NCBI GenBank assembly: GCA_023055425.1
Contig: JALGPY010000001.1
Location: 112,325,057-112,389,056 of the forward strand
Direction of reading: 5' to 3'
DNA from: Linanthus parryae
Taxonomy: Eukaryota; Streptophyta; Magnoliopsida; Ericales; Polemoniaceae
Length of the DNA: 64,000 nt
Position 1 is the first letter of the stretch. The number at the start of each line of letters is the position of its first letter. A program made the position numbers and the translations under genes. The notes below the pieces were generated by a model. It was not told the origin of the DNA. It worked only from the letters and a program-made list of their open reading frames with translations, and searched no databases. Positions 34,444-45,923 of this stretch are shown here, piece by piece.

Positions 34444-36977
34444 ATGCACTATTGTAGTGCGCATTTGTCTGATGGATTGTATATCCTTGATCTAAATAAT
34501 TCCATCTATAACATAAATACTAAAAGGATTAAAACTAAGGATTTAAATCTTACATATCTATGGCACTGTCGTTTAGGCCATATAAACGAGAAACGCATAT
34601 CTGGACTCCATAAGGATAGACATGCGAGTCTTATTTATGGGGGAAAATGACAAAGTCCCCTTTCAATAAGAAAAGTGAGAGGACTAGTGAGTTACTAGAA
34701 CTCATACATACCGATGTTTGTGGGCCGTTTCCCACGCCTGTCTTAGGTGGTTACACCTACTTCATTACGTTTACTGATGATTTCAGTAGATATGGATTTC
34801 TGTACCTTATGAATGCCAAATCCGAATCCTTTGAATTGTTCAAGAAATTCAAGAATGAAGTAGAGAAGCAACTTGGTAAAAGTATTAAGGCTTTGCGATC
34901 GGATCGTGGAGGAGAATACTTGAGCCAAGAATTTGACGAGTATCTTAGAGAGTGTGGGATAGTGTCCCAAATCACTCCACCCGGAACGCCACAGTGGAAT
35001 GGTGTGTCCGAGAGGAGGAATTGCACGCTATTAGATATGGTGCGATCTATGATATGTCAAACAGATATTCCAATATCATTTTGTGGACATGCTCTATTGA
35101 CTGCAGCTTTTACCATTAACCGTGTTCTATCCAAATCAGTCATGAAGACACCATATGAGATATGGACTGGGAAGCGTCCATAAGTGTCGTTTATGAAGAT
35201 TTAGGGCTGCGATGTCTATGTAAAGCGTTTACAAACAGACAAGTTCGGGCCCAAAGCGGATAAGTTTAAATTTGCGGGATATCCTAAGGAAACTAAAGGA
35301 TATTATTTCTACAATCCAACCGAGAACAAACTGAATGTAACTCGGACAGACGTGTTTCTAGAAAGAGAGCTAGTCTCTAAAGAATCAAGTGGGAGGGTTG
35401 TAGAACTTGAAGAAATTCAAGAACCACAAACCACTGAACCGATGATGGAACATGAACAGGAACCGCAAGTCGTTGTGGGAGAACCTGTTCACGTGACACA
35501 GGAACTCCGTAGGTCAGGAAGGGTACGTCATGAGCCAGAGAGGTACAGACTTCTCGTGACTGAGCCCGATGACAAACCACTCATGGATGATGAGCCTGCA
35601 ACCTATGGGGACGCCATGAAAAGCCCAAACTCCAAGAAATGGATAGAATCCATGAGATCCGAAATGGATTCCATGTATACCAACAAAGTATGGACTTTGG
35701 TGGAACCACCTGAAGGGGCTCGCCCCATAGGGTGCAAATGGGTCTTCAAGAAGAAGACCGACATGGATGGCAAGGTAGTTGCCTACAAGGGGCGATTGGT
35801 GGTTAAAGGTTATAGACATATTCATGGTATTAACTATGATGAGACCTTTTCACCAGTCGCCATGACTAAATCCATTTGAATCCTACTTGCTATTGCAGCC
35901 TACTATGACTAAGAGATTTGGCAAATGGATGTCAAAACAACGTTCCTTTATGGGAACCTCCTCGAGGATGTGTATATGACACAACCGGAGGGTTTTGAGG
36001 ATCCAGAGAATGCCGATAAAGTAAGTAAGCTACAAAAATACATTTATGGATTAGAGCAAGCTTTTAGGAGTTGGAATCAACGTTTTGATGACGCGGTCAA
36101 AGAGTTTGGCTTCATCAAGAACGAATATGAGCCATGTGTTTACAAGAAGGTTAGTGGGAGCTCTGTGATCTTGTATGTGGATGACATACTGCTAATTGGA
36201 AACGATATTCCTACCTTGCAATCTGTTAAAGATTGGCTAGGAAAGTGTTTCGCAATGAAGGACTTACGAGATGTCTCTTATATACTTGGTATCAAGATCT
36301 ATAGGGATATATCTAGAAACTTGCTCGGCCTAAGCCAAAGTATATATATAGACAATGTGTTGAAAAGGTTCAACATGCAAGATTCCAAGAAGGGATTCTT
36401 ACCCATGTCGCATGGAGTCACTCTCTCTAAGACTGACTGCCCTTCCAATGAGATTGAGAAGGATCGCATGAGTAGGATACCCTATGCTTCGGCCATAGGA
36501 TCCATCATGTACGCCATGTTATGTACTAGACCAGACATATCATACACGTTGAGTAAGGTGAGCAGATATCAGTCCAATCCGGGTGAGAGTCACTGGATTG
36601 ATGTCAAGAACATCCTAAAGTACTTGAGAAGAACTAAGGATGCGTTCTTGATATTTGGAGGTAAGGAAGAGCTAAGTGTAATTGGTTACACTAATGCGAG
36701 CTTCCAAACCGACAAAGATGACTACAGATCGCAGTCGGGATACGTGTTTTGCCTGAATGGAGGAGCTGTGAGCTGGAAGAGTTCCAAGCAAGGGACAGCT
36801 GCTGATTCTACAACTGAAGTTGAGTACATTGCTGTTGCGGAAGCAGCAAAAGAGGCAGTTTGGATAAATAAATTTGTCACTGAGCTCGGTGTGGTCCCTA
36901 TCATCGTGGATCCCATGGAGTTGTATTGCGACAACTCCGGAGCGATCACACAAGCTAAGGAACCAAGATCACACTAG
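34444..36977 (+). pseudogene. Copia integrase-RT-RNase H, broken
   Basis: The integrase zinc region begins LWHCRLGH (near 34558) but is shortened and frameshifted. The DDE core follows from 34647, with HTDVCGPF (Asp), LRSDRGGEY (Asp) and QWNGVSERR (Glu). Stops lie at 35181, about 35202, 35877 and about 35910. RT carries QMDVKTTFLYGNL and the catalytic YVDDILLIGND near 36174. RNase H carries DSTTEVEYIAVAEAAKEAVW and LYCDNSGA near 36925. Most of pol is in one frame with nonsense changes, so decay is mainly by point mutation. Order integrase then RT identifies Ty1/copia. Confidence 0.9.
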
Positions 36978-37164
36978 AAATCGAAGCATGTAATTAGGAG
37001 ATTCCCTCTTAGTCGTGATATGAACGATAGAGGATATGTGAAGATGTGCAAGATTCCAACATATGACAATCTTTCAGATCCGCTCACAAAGCCACTTGCG
37101 CAGCAAAAGCATGAAGGGCACGCCAGATCTATAGGCATACAAGATGCACCAGATTGGCTCTAGT

Positions 37165-37177
37165 GCAAGTGGGAGAC
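37165..37177 (+). other. Copia polypurine tract
   Basis: GCAAGTGGGAGAC directly before the 3' LTR TGTTGG, as is standard in plant copia elements. Confidence 0.8.
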
Positions 37178-38577
37178 TGTTGGAATAGGTGCCCTATAGG
37201 CAATCTATATTTAGTATGAACGTTGTTTTGGCTAGAATATTCATTTATTATTTATTGTGATATTTAATATAATGAAGTCCCTAGATACAATGTGTTGTTT
37301 ATCTTAAATATCCCTAGTCCATTATATTGGTTAATAGGACGATCAAATAAAGACTAGTATGTGTGTAGATTGGTATGGAGATATCAAGTCTAACACATGG
37401 GTATGCATTAGGAGTTATGACATACTGGATTGACCCACGACGAGAATGATATATTAGATTATGTCAAAGTCACAATCGCTTCTCGTAGTGCTAATAATAT
37501 TGTAATCCTCAGACTTGAAGTCACTAGATACTCTAGTTGTGGAATATCATGCTTTGATGTCATCCAAAGTTGCGCCTTAACCGGGAAACTATAAAGATTT
37601 CTATCGGGCATGATAGGAAGCAAGCTTAGAGATCGTAGTGACGTAGAGAGAATTTGTCCCTCCCACATAATGGGAGCAAATATCCATGGCCACTCGAGGG
37701 ATGGTGCTTATTGAATGTCTGGCCAGACTCAGATAAATCAATATGGAGATATTGATGTTATCTGTTTGCATAAGCATATTCCCAGGATCGAGAAACTATG
37801 AATTGGATATACGAGTGTGACTATTATGTCTCGTGTCCAATCCGGTTATGGAGACAAAGGGATAATGCAACATGAAATATTGGGCACAAGGTTTGTCGGG
37901 ATCACTGACTTATTTCTATTAGTTGGGTGGCATGGATGTGTTGCTAGACACCCCTCCATGTTAGTAATAAGTTAATACCAACTAAGTAGAAACAAATGGG
38001 GTCACACACCGGATGGATAAAATTGGATATAGGTATTAATTAGTTGGACTAATTAATAGAAAGATCATAATGCAAACACAATCAAACTTAGTAGGACTAA
38101 TTTTCAAGTGAGCTAATCCATGTAAGGACATGATTAGTATTGGGGCCTTTATGTAGTTAATAAAGAGTTATGACTATATAAAGGAACTCTAGCTTGTTAT
38201 TTCTCAGGACAAGCCATTATTTGAGAGAACTTAACAAAGAAAGAGAGGAGAGCAAGTTGGGAAGGTCGAAACCACCCCAACCCGTCCGCCCCTTTGCCGT
38301 CGTCCACACCAAGGAAAGGCCTTGGTGTTCTGTTTTGCGTGATCATCCTCCTCTTTCTTCCGTTGCTAGTACATCGCGGTGAGAAGGAATCCAATCAAGA
38401 TCCAATGTGTGGATATTCATAGAGGCGAAGACACTATTCTTCGTGTGATCTCCCAAACCAAGTTACACATCTTCTATGCACTTATGATGTTATGATTAGC
38501 TCTTCCTGTGATCCTTGGTGGGCTTTGAGTAGGAAATTTTTGCTATTCTGTTGCATTACCTACGTCAAAACCCAACA
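37178..38577 (+). repeat. Copia 3' LTR (1400 bp)
   Basis: Intact counterpart of the split 5' LTR. It contains a TATA-like CTATATAAAGG near 38173 and ends AAAACCCAACA at 38577. Confidence 0.92.
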
Positions 38578-38887
38578 AGAATAACCTAACAATCTCCACT
38601 ATGACCACTGATAACTCCGTTTTCGGAGTTATTTTATGCCTTTTATTTCTACGTTTTGCGTGCTTATAATGGAGAATTTGTCGTCTTTTGAGTAAATTGA
38701 GCGTAAATGTGAAAATATGAGTTCATGTGCAAAACTTGTTAAATCCGGGCGTTTCTTTAGATTTTTGAGCTTTTTATTGTGATATGATCGCGGGTTGTGT
38801 TTTCGTGTTGTGATTCGCAGGAAAACAGGGCTTGGATGATCGTGCGGGATTTGGAAGCGAACTTCGGAAACGAGGAACTCAAAGACA

Positions 38888-39032
38888 AGTCAAGAGGAGA
38901 GTCAAAAGTCAAAGGAAGTCAATGGAAAGTCAAAGGAAAGACAAGTCAAGAGGAAGGTCAAAGAAAGTCAAAGGAAGATCGAGGAAAGAAAGAATGGAAG
39001 AAGAAAGTCAAAGAAGAGAAGAGAAAAGTCAA
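38888..39032 (-). promoter_or_regulatory. W-box cluster in gypsy-2 LTR
   Basis: Ten copies of AGTCAA or GGTCAA in 145 bp, which read TTGACT/TTGACC (the WRKY W-box core) on the minus strand. They lie upstream of the palindromes and TATA-like site. The same cluster is in the 3' LTR at 51429-51573. WRKY binding is inferred from the motif only. Confidence 0.55.
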
Positions 39033-39061
39033 AGGAGGCAAAAAGGGGCTGGAACACAGTT

Positions 39062-39241
39062 GTCTTCGTGCGAAGACATTAGTCTTCGTGCGAAGACTTT
39101 ACACTTAGCCAAAATTTTGACTCTGCAGCATTCTCTTCGCAAAACAACTTGCAGTATCTCAATGAGAAGACCTTCGCACGAAGAGGCAGAAGTCTTCGTA
39201 CGAAGACTCTTCGTGCGAAGACAACTGTCTTCGTGCGAAGA
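39062..39241. repeat. Palindrome array, gypsy-2 5' LTR (6 units)
   Basis: GTCTTCGTGCGAAGAC at 39062-39077 and 39082-39097, CTTCGCACGAAG at 39172-39183, AGTCTTCGTACGAAGACT at 39191-39208 (perfect 18-bp palindrome), and TCTTCGTGCGAAGA at 39208-39221 and 39228-39241. The centre alternates TG, CA and TA. The array ends 75 bp upstream of the TATA-like site. Confidence 0.92.
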
Positions 39242-39315
39242 GGTCGTGGTTCAGCAGCATATTTTTGGGGCTTTTCCGTATTATTTCCAAACTTTGTAAT
39301 ATTATTATGGGAACG

Positions 39316-39322
39316 TATTTAA
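39316..39322 (+). promoter_or_regulatory. TATA-like site of gypsy-2 LTR
   Basis: TATTTAAGAC, equivalent in sequence and position to the gypsy-1 site. Transcription would begin about 30 bp downstream. Confidence 0.55.
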
Positions 39323-40228
39323 GACTTTTAGGTCGTCTTTTTCAGTAGTTTTTGAGGATTAGAGACATCTTTGGAGATCAAGAAGCCTTGGAGAGAGCTT
39401 AGGAGCTTTTGGATCATTCGTTTGAATTCTAAACTCTCGTTTTTCTTGATTTTCATGTTTAAACTCATTATAATCGTTGTTTTGATTATGAATATGAGTA
39501 GCTAAACACCTTTTGCTGGGAATTCTTGTTTGGTGTAGCTAGGGTTTGATCTAAAGTCGATGTTTTGATGATTGTAATGCATGCTTTAGCTTAATCTCTC
39601 GTGTTTATTCATTATTATGGATTATTTGCGTTCTTAATCTTATTATCTTTGCGAGTAGCTAACGTAGAGATAGAATCAATTAGTTTCACGCGGTAACTCC
39701 GTGATAACTAGTCGGTAAATTGAATAATCCACCTAGTTGTATCGATGTTTGGTAACTCGGCATCGTTAATTAGGATCGTTAAAGTAGAATTATAATCTTA
39801 ATGCATACTTAAACCTAAATTAGGCTTGGTAACTCGGTTTAGTTTAGTTTAAGTATAGTGGATTTGCTTGGTAACTCGGTAAGTTCAACATTGCTTGATT
39901 GATAGTGAATAACACGTGGTTGTTTTACGAATCAAAACATAAATTTAGATCAACCTAGTGAACCTAGAGAATTCCCGGTGCTTCTCCTTTATTGATAAAA
40001 ACCTCCAATTATTCATTCTTTATTAATCGTGAATTATTTCACTTGGTTAATTGAGAATATTGCGTTTAATTTCTTAGAATTAGATAAAAACACAACTTGC
40101 GACTTGCCCACATAAGGTATAGAATAATAATTAATTTAAACAAAGTCCCTTGGGTTCGACAACCCGGATTTCCGGTTTATTACTACACACGACGGCTGTG
40201 CACTTGCAGTTGGAACGTGTCAAGTTTT

Positions 40229-40247
40229 TGGCGCCGTTGCCGGGGAC
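40229..40247 (+). other. Gypsy-2 primer-binding site
   Basis: TGGCGCCGTTGCCGGGGAC, six bases after the LTR. Standard Athila-type PBS, usually attributed to tRNA-Asp. Confidence 0.85.
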
Positions 40248-40359
40248 TTCGGCTAAATTAGTTATAATTCCTAGCCTTAGGGATTTTAATTTATTGTTTA
40301 TATCCGTTACTCACCTACGTTTTGCGTGTTTTGTGATTTCAGGTTGATTTACTCGGTGC

Positions 40360-43300
40360 ATGACCCGTTCTCGAGACGAGCCTTTGTATCCAACGTTTGA
40401 AGACCCGGAATCCTTATTAAAAGCACAGCGTAGAGACAAGAGGAATTCAAGCTCAGTAGTTATGGACGAAGAGACGAGAGCTGAGTTTGAGAGGATCCGC
40501 AAAGGTATGCAGGATGCGGAAGCAGCTAGAGCTGCAGCTGTAGAGGAGGCTGCACAAAGAGCCGCAGAAGCTGAGGAAGTGAGAGCTCAAATGGCTGAGA
40601 TGCAGGCAAGGATGGATCGCATGGTCCCTCCCAATCCACAACCACGTCATGGTGTGGGGGCACAAGTGGCGAACATCGGTGGGAACAACAATGGTAATAA
40701 TGGGGAAAACAACAGGCAGAACAATGCTGAGAATGAAGAACGCCCGATGGTGGATTATTTCAGGACTACTCCAGCATGTTATCAGCCTACCATTGTCAGG
40801 CCACAAATCAATGCCCAACACTTCGAGTTGCGCCAACATATGATCAACATGGTTCGTGATGAGTGCGCATTCAACGGAGCTCCAGGAGATGACCCCAATC
40901 ACCATCTGCTGGTATTTGAGCAAATCACATCAACCCTGCACGATCAGCGAGTTCCAGATGAAACAGTTAAGCTTTTACTATTTCCATTCTCCTTATCTGG
41001 AAAAGCCAAGAAGTGGCTTATGGAGCTGCCAGCTGGAAGCATAGTGACATGGGCAGATTGTTGTCATGAGTTTCTGAGGAAGTATTTGCCACCATCCAGA
41101 GTCGCGCAGCAGATGGCAGAGATTGCAAAGTTCACTCAGGATGAAGACAGCTCTTTGGGAGATGCATGGAGGAAGTTCAGCCAAATTCTCCGTAGATGTC
41201 CGAATCATGGAGAGCCATGGCACAAGCTCTTCCATTATTTCTACACTGCATTAGACAAGGAGACAGCTGACCAGTTGGATATGCTAGCTGGAGGTAATTT
41301 TATGGGACTTGGAGCACAGCGAGCTCAAGATTTGCTGAACAACGCGTCAAAGAGAGAGACTACACGATCTGAAACGCGTAGGTACTCCAAACCGGGGGAT
41401 TCATCCTTAGTCAACAAGATTGAATCGATGGAACAAAAGTTGGAATCCATGACTTCAGCATTTCACGGTATGCACCCTCCAACTCAGAAGCCCATGGGTG
41501 AATTACTAGCAGATGAAAGCCAGGGATATGATAACAGTGTTGAAGATGTGAATTTTATGCGACAGCAGCAATGGCCTAACACCTATCATCCCAACAATCG
41601 TAATCATCCCAACTTCAGCTATGCCAATCCAAACAGTGGATTATATGCACCCGGACAGAGACCCAATGTTCCATATCAAGCGAGGCAAGCTCCACAGCAG
41701 CAGGCTCCACAAAAAGAAGAGCAAGAGACAAATGCTCTATTGAGAAAGCTCCTAGCTAATCATGACAGGATGGAGAGCGCGATTGTCTCAATACAAGCAA
41801 CAATAAAAAGCCATGAGACTCAGATTGGGCAGATCGCCAATCAAAATGTCAAGCTTCCACCAGGCATGCTTCCAGCAATTACCATCACTCCTAACGAGCA
41901 GCTGAATGCCATCACAACTCGCAGTGGCATCACTACTGAGGATCCCCCATATCCTAGCCACGCGCGAGCTGAGGCGACTAAGGCCACTGAGAAAGCTTTG
42001 GATGAAGAGATTCCCGTGCCTACCGTGAGTCCCCAATCAAAGGACACGGTGAGGAAGTCGGATGAGAAACAGAAGCCTAGGGAAGAATATAGTGTGCGAG
42101 TGCCATACCCGCAAAGATTGAAGAGCCAAGAAGATGCCAAGCATTTCAAGAAGTTTGTGGATATATTCAGGAAACTTCACATTAATATACCTTTCGCAGA
42201 GGCAATCTCACAAATGCCTAAATATGCTAAATTTCTCAAGGACCTCCTTTCTAATAGGAGGCGCATGGATGACTTTGAAACTGTGACTCTAAATGAGGAG
42301 TGTAGCGCCGTCGTGCAAAAAGCGCTACCAAAGAAGATGAAAGATCCGGGCGGTTTCATCATTCCTGTTACATTGGGAGACGCATTTCATGGGAGGGCAT
42401 TGTGTGACCTTGGTGCGAGTATTAATTTGATGCCTACATCGGTTTTTGAGCAACTTGGTGTGGGAGATCCTAAGCCTACCAGGATGTGCTTGCAGATGGC
42501 TGATCGCACAATAAAACGCCCCAGGGGTGTTTTAGAGGATGTACTAGTGAGAGTTGAAGGACTCATCTTCCCAGCGGATTTTGTGATCTTAGACATGGAG
42601 GCCGACGAGGATGTACCTCTTATTTTGGGCCGTCCATTCCTGGCCACTGGGAGAACTATCATTGATGTGGCCAATGGAGAGCTGACTATGCAGATCAACG
42701 ATGAGAAGGTGGCCTTCAATGTATTTGAGGCTATGAAGTTTCCCGCATACGCGGTGAGCGAACAGTGCTTTGGTGTGGAGGCATACACACTGGACGAGGA
42801 GGACGATATTTTATTGGAGCAACTATATGAGGAGCTTGCTCTATTTGATTCCAGCGAGAAGGAGCAAGCTTTAGATGTTCATTGGCGCCCACCATTACCC
42901 CTCTTTAATGAGGGAAGCAGGAAGATTCTTACTCCTTCTCTTATTACTGCTCCTGTTTTAGAATTAAAACCTTTACCTGTTCATTTGAAATATTTATATT
43001 TGGGATCTAATGATACTTTACCTGTGATTGTATCTGCATGTTTGGACAGGGAACAGGAGGAGCAGCTTCTCGAGGTACTACAGAAGAGGAAAGCAGCTAT
43101 GGGATGGACAATAGCAGATATTAAGGGGATCAGCCCCACAGTTTGCCAGCATAAGATCAGGCTCATGGAAGACAAGAAGCCGGTAGTTCAATTTCAGCGT
43201 CGCCTCAACCCTCACATGCAGGAGGTGGTGAAGAAAGAGGTGCTTAAATGGTTGGAAGCAGGTATCATCTATCCGATTTCCGACAGCACGTGGACTAGCC

Positions 43301-45852
43301 CGGTACAATGTGTTCCCAAGAAGGGAGGTATAACTGTGGTGGAAGGGGAAAAAGGTGATCAAATTGCCACACGTACTGTTACTGGGTGGAGAGTTTGCAT
43401 GGATTACCGCAAACTCAATGATGCCACTTTGAAGGATCATTTTCCCCTCCCATTCGTGGACCAGATGCTTGATAGGCTAGCTCACCATTCACACTACTGC
43501 TTTTTGGATGGATATTCTGGGTATAATCAGATAGCGATTGAGCCAGCTGACCAGGAGAAGACAACATTCACTTGTCCATATGGGACGTTTGCATTCAGAC
43601 GCATGCCATTCGGGCTATGCAATGCCCCAGCTACGTTTCAGAGGTGCATGATGTCTATCTTCTCAGATATGATGGAGCAGAATTTTGAAGTCTTCATGGA
43701 TGATTTTTCGCTTTATGGTGATGGGTTCGAGGACTGTCTCCAGCAGCTAGCTCGGGTACTGGACAGATGTATTGACACCAACCTAGTGCTTAACTGGGAA
43801 AAGTGCCATTTCATGGTGACCGAGGGAATAGTGTTGGGGCACAAGATCTCCAGTAAAGGTTTAGAGGTAGACCGGGCGAAGATTGAGGTGATTGAGAAGC
43901 TTCCTTACCCTACGTCTGTCAAAGGGGTACGGAGTTTCTTGGGACATGCAGGTTTCTATCGGCGCTTCATTAAAGACTTTTCGAAAATCACAAAGCCTTT
44001 ATCTGGTTTGCTTGAGAAGGATGCCGTGTTTGATTTCAATGAAGACTGCAAGACAGCTTTTGATTTGCTCAAGAAGAAGCTGATTAGCTCTCCCATTATA
44101 GCCACACCAGACTGGACTCTACCGTTCGAACTTATGTGTGATGCCAGCGATTACGCGGTGGGAGCAGTGCTGGGACAGCGGAAAGACAAGGTAGCTCATG
44201 TTATTTACTATGCTAGTCGTACTCTTAACACTGCACAGGTTAATTATGCCACCACGGAGAAAGAGATGTTGGCTATTATCTTCGCATTGGACAAGTTTCG
44301 TCCATATCTTGTGGGTTCCCAGGTGACTATTTTCACGGACCATGCAGCCCTCAAATATCTTCTTGCTAAGAAGGATGCGAAGCCTAGATTGATCCGATGG
44401 GTGTTACTGATGCAAGAGTTTGATATAGTGATAAAGGACAAAAAGGGTGTAGAGAATGTTGTTGCAGACCATTTGTCACGACTGGATAACGAAAAACAAG
44501 AAGATGTGCCGATTAGAGAAGATTTTCCAGACGAACAACTTATGGTAGTGGTAGCAGCTGTGCCTTGGTTTGCGGATTTGGCAAATTTCAAGGCGCTCAA
44601 AATTATCCCGAAAGACATGACGTTCCATCAGAAGAAGAAATTTTTCGCAGATGCACGACACTATTTCTGGGATGACCCTTATTTGTTTAGGTTGGGAGCT
44701 GACAATGTGTTGAGAAGATGCGTAGCTGAGCCAGACACTTTGGACATTCTTAGACACTGCCACGAATTGAATTGCGGAGGACATTTTGGCAAAGCGCGTA
44801 CTGTGGCAAAGGTATTGCAAAGTGGATTTTACTGGCCTACTTTACATAAAGACGCTCATTTATTTGTGCAGCAATGTGATCGATGTCAGAGAACCGGCAA
44901 TATCTCCAGCCGAAACGAGATGCCTCAAAATTTCGTGTTGGAAGTAGAGCCCTTTGATGTCTGGGGCATCGATTTCATGGGACCATTCCCGTCTTCACTT
45001 GGCAATCTGTATATACTGTTAGCTGTGGATTATGTGACCAAGTGGGTGGAGGCAATGGCTTGCCCGAAGAACGATGGAGCTACTGTAGAGAGATTCGTGC
45101 GAAAGAGCATTTTTACGCGGTTTGGAACTCCTAGAGCCATAATCAGTGATGAAGGATCGCATTTTGTGAATAAAGTCTTTGCCAATGTCTTGAGCAAATA
45201 TGGGGTAAAGACGCATAAGATATCACTGGCCTATCATCCGCAGTCGAATGGGCAAGCAGAAGTGTCTAACCGAGAGATAAAAGGGATTCTGGAGAAGACA
45301 GTCAACCCGGGACGCAAGGATTGGTCTCTGCATTTGGACGATAGCTTATGGGCGTATAGGACTGCTTACAAGACTCCTTTGGGCATGTCTCCCTACCAGT
45401 TAGTGTTTGGGAAGTCGTGTCATCTTCCGGTGGAACTTGAGCACAAGGCATTCTGGGCTTTGAAGAAGATCAATTTGGACGCTAAGCTCTCCGGTGAGCT
45501 ACGAAAGCAAGCGCTACTTGAACTTGAAGAATTTCGATTGATGGCGTATGAAAGTGCGAAAATCTATAAGGAGAGGACAAAACTGTGGCACGACAGGCAC
45601 ATCATCCCGAGAGACTTCAAGGTAGGACAGAAAGTGTTGATCTTCAATGCAAGACTAAAGCTGTTTCCAGGGAAATTGAAATCTAGGTGGAGTGGTCCCT
45701 ACACGATTACTGAAGTTTATCCATGGGGATCTCTTGAGGTAGAGGACGCAAATGGGAACAGGTTTAAGGTGAATGGTCAGAGAGCGAAACCGTATGTGGA
45801 CGGGAATTTCATTGGAGTCATTGAATGGCTTCATGCAACTCCCGCAACTTGA
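40360..45852 (+). CDS. Gypsy-2 Gag-Pol polyprotein (1830 aa, intact)
   Basis: A single unbroken frame from the first ATG after the PBS. An Ala/Glu-rich coiled-coil-like stretch spans residues ~40-90. The gag core is ~200-320 ([27 protein letters not shown]). The linker has [20 protein letters not shown]. The protease has [12 protein letters not shown] (Asp near 683) and [15 protein letters not shown] has [20 protein letters not shown] and the catalytic FMDDFS (near 1113), Phe replacing Tyr as is common in Athila. RNase H is ~1255-1335 ([25 protein letters not shown]). The integrase zinc region is H..H..C..C (~1462-1515), the DDE core has [14 protein letters not shown] and GQAEVSNRE (~1537, 1596, 1633), and a C-terminal GPY module ([11 protein letters not shown], ~1777) follows. 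Order protease-RT-RNase H-integrase is Ty3/gypsy. No CCHC knuckle is visible in gag. It would form particles, copy RNA to DNA and insert it. Confidence 0.95.
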   Translation: MTRSRDEPLYPTFEDPESLLKAQRRDKRNSSSVVMDEETRAEFERIRKGMQDAEAARAAAVEEAAQRAAEAEEVRAQMAEMQARMDRMVPPNPQPRHGVGAQVANIGGNNNGNNGENNRQNNAENEERPMVDYFRTTPACYQPTIVRPQINAQHFELRQHMINMVRDECAFNGAPGDDPNHHLLVFEQITSTLHDQRVPDETVKLLLFPFSLSGKAKKWLMELPAGSIVTWADCCHEFLRKYLPPSRVAQQMAEIAKFTQDEDSSLGDAWRKFSQILRRCPNHGEPWHKLFHYFYTALDKETADQLDMLAGGNFMGLGAQRAQDLLNNASKRETTRSETRRYSKPGDSSLVNKIESMEQKLESMTSAFHGMHPPTQKPMGELLADESQGYDNSVEDVNFMRQQQWPNTYHPNNRNHPNFSYANPNSGLYAPGQRPNVPYQARQAPQQQAPQKEEQETNALLRKLLANHDRMESAIVSIQATIKSHETQIGQIANQNVKLPPGMLPAITITPNEQLNAITTRSGITTEDPPYPSHARAEATKATEKALDEEIPVPTVSPQSKDTVRKSDEKQKPREEYSVRVPYPQRLKSQEDAKHFKKFVDIFRKLHINIPFAEAISQMPKYAKFLKDLLSNRRRMDDFETVTLNEECSAVVQKALPKKMKDPGGFIIPVTLGDAFHGRALCDLGASINLMPTSVFEQLGVGDPKPTRMCLQMADRTIKRPRGVLEDVLVRVEGLIFPADFVILDMEADEDVPLILGRPFLATGRTIIDVANGELTMQINDEKVAFNVFEAMKFPAYAVSEQCFGVEAYTLDEEDDILLEQLYEELALFDSSEKEQALDVHWRPPLPLFNEGSRKILTPSLITAPVLELKPLPVHLKYLYLGSNDTLPVIVSACLDREQEEQLLEVLQKRKAAMGWTIADIKGISPTVCQHKIRLMEDKKPVVQFQRRLNPHMQEVVKKEVLKWLEAGIIYPISDSTWTSPVQCVPKKGGITVVEGEKGDQIATRTVTGWRVCMDYRKLNDATLKDHFPLPFVDQMLDRLAHHSHYCFLDGYSGYNQIAIEPADQEKTTFTCPYGTFAFRRMPFGLCNAPATFQRCMMSIFSDMMEQNFEVFMDDFSLYGDGFEDCLQQLARVLDRCIDTNLVLNWEKCHFMVTEGIVLGHKISSKGLEVDRAKIEVIEKLPYPTSVKGVRSFLGHAGFYRRFIKDFSKITKPLSGLLEKDAVFDFNEDCKTAFDLLKKKLISSPIIATPDWTLPFELMCDASDYAVGAVLGQRKDKVAHVIYYASRTLNTAQVNYATTEKEMLAIIFALDKFRPYLVGSQVTIFTDHAALKYLLAKKDAKPRLIRWVLLMQEFDIVIKDKKGVENVVADHLSRLDNEKQEDVPIREDFPDEQLMVVVAAVPWFADLANFKALKIIPKDMTFHQKKKFFADARHYFWDDPYLFRLGADNVLRRCVAEPDTLDILRHCHELNCGGHFGKARTVAKVLQSGFYWPTLHKDAHLFVQQCDRCQRTGNISSRNEMPQNFVLEVEPFDVWGIDFMGPFPSSLGNLYILLAVDYVTKWVEAMACPKNDGATVERFVRKSIFTRFGTPRAIISDEGSHFVNKVFANVLSKYGVKTHKISLAYHPQSNGQAEVSNREIKGILEKTVNPGRKDWSLHLDDSLWAYRTAYKTPLGMSPYQLVFGKSCHLPVELEHKAFWALKKINLDAKLSGELRKQALLELEEFRLMAYESAKIYKERTKLWHDRHIIPRDFKVGQKVLIFNARLKLFPGKLKSRWSGPYTITEVYPWGSLEVEDANGNRFKVNGQRAKPYVDGNFIGVIEWLHATPAT

Positions 45853-45861
45853 GAAGTCTCT

Positions 45862-45923
45862 GAGGTAACTGGGTCGGGCCGTCGACCTTAAATTACAAAG
45901 CGCTTGTTGGGAGGCAACCCAAC
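45862..45923 (+). other. Conserved post-pol stem-loop block, gypsy-2
   Basis: Begins GAGGTAACTGGGTCGGGCCG ten bases after the stop and ends with hairpin GTTGGGAGGCAACCCAAC (45906-45923). GGTCG...CGACC near 45872-45887 could form a second stem. Nearly identical to the gypsy-1 block although surrounding DNA has diverged. Confidence 0.8.

Larger units (their letters stand above)
20445..38577 (+). mobile_element. Ty1/copia retrotransposon (Angela/Tork-like), split by gypsy-1
   Basis: LTRs start TGTTGGAATAGGTGCCCTA and end CCCAACA. The 5' LTR is 1095 + 305 = 1400 bp once the nested element and one GAAAC copy are removed, equal to the 1400-bp 3' LTR. Target duplications are AGAAC (20440-20444) and AGAAT (38578-38582), with one mismatch. 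PBS, gag-pro-int-RT-RNase H order (integrase before RT, the copia order) and PPT are present. Coding regions have many stops and frameshifts, so it is dead. The LTR start and TGGTATCAGAGC PBS fit Angela-type elements; lineage assignment is moderate. LTR divergence over the first ~360 bp is roughly 6% by eye. Confidence 0.92.
38609..40222 (+). repeat. Gypsy-2 5' LTR (1614 bp)
   Basis: Starts with a perfect 9-bp hairpin (ATAACTCCG/CGGAGTTAT, loop TTTT). Then come a W-box cluster (38888-39032), six palindromes (39062-39241), a TATA-like site (39316) and an AT-rich R/U5 containing repeated GGTAACTCGG motifs. Ends GGAACGTGTCA. Lys/Ser-rich frames within it come from the GTCAAAG repeats and are not genes. 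Confidence 0.95.

Noticed and set aside
39062..39241. Regularly repeated palindromes as a CRISPR-like array
   Set aside because: Spacing is irregular, spacers are not unique protospacer-like units, and the setting is a plant LTR retrotransposon.
38797..39299. Lys/Ser-rich frames in the gypsy-2 LTR (also at 51338-51840)
   Set aside because: They overlap in two frames and arise from GTCAAAG-type repeats and palindromes in the U3; no domain.
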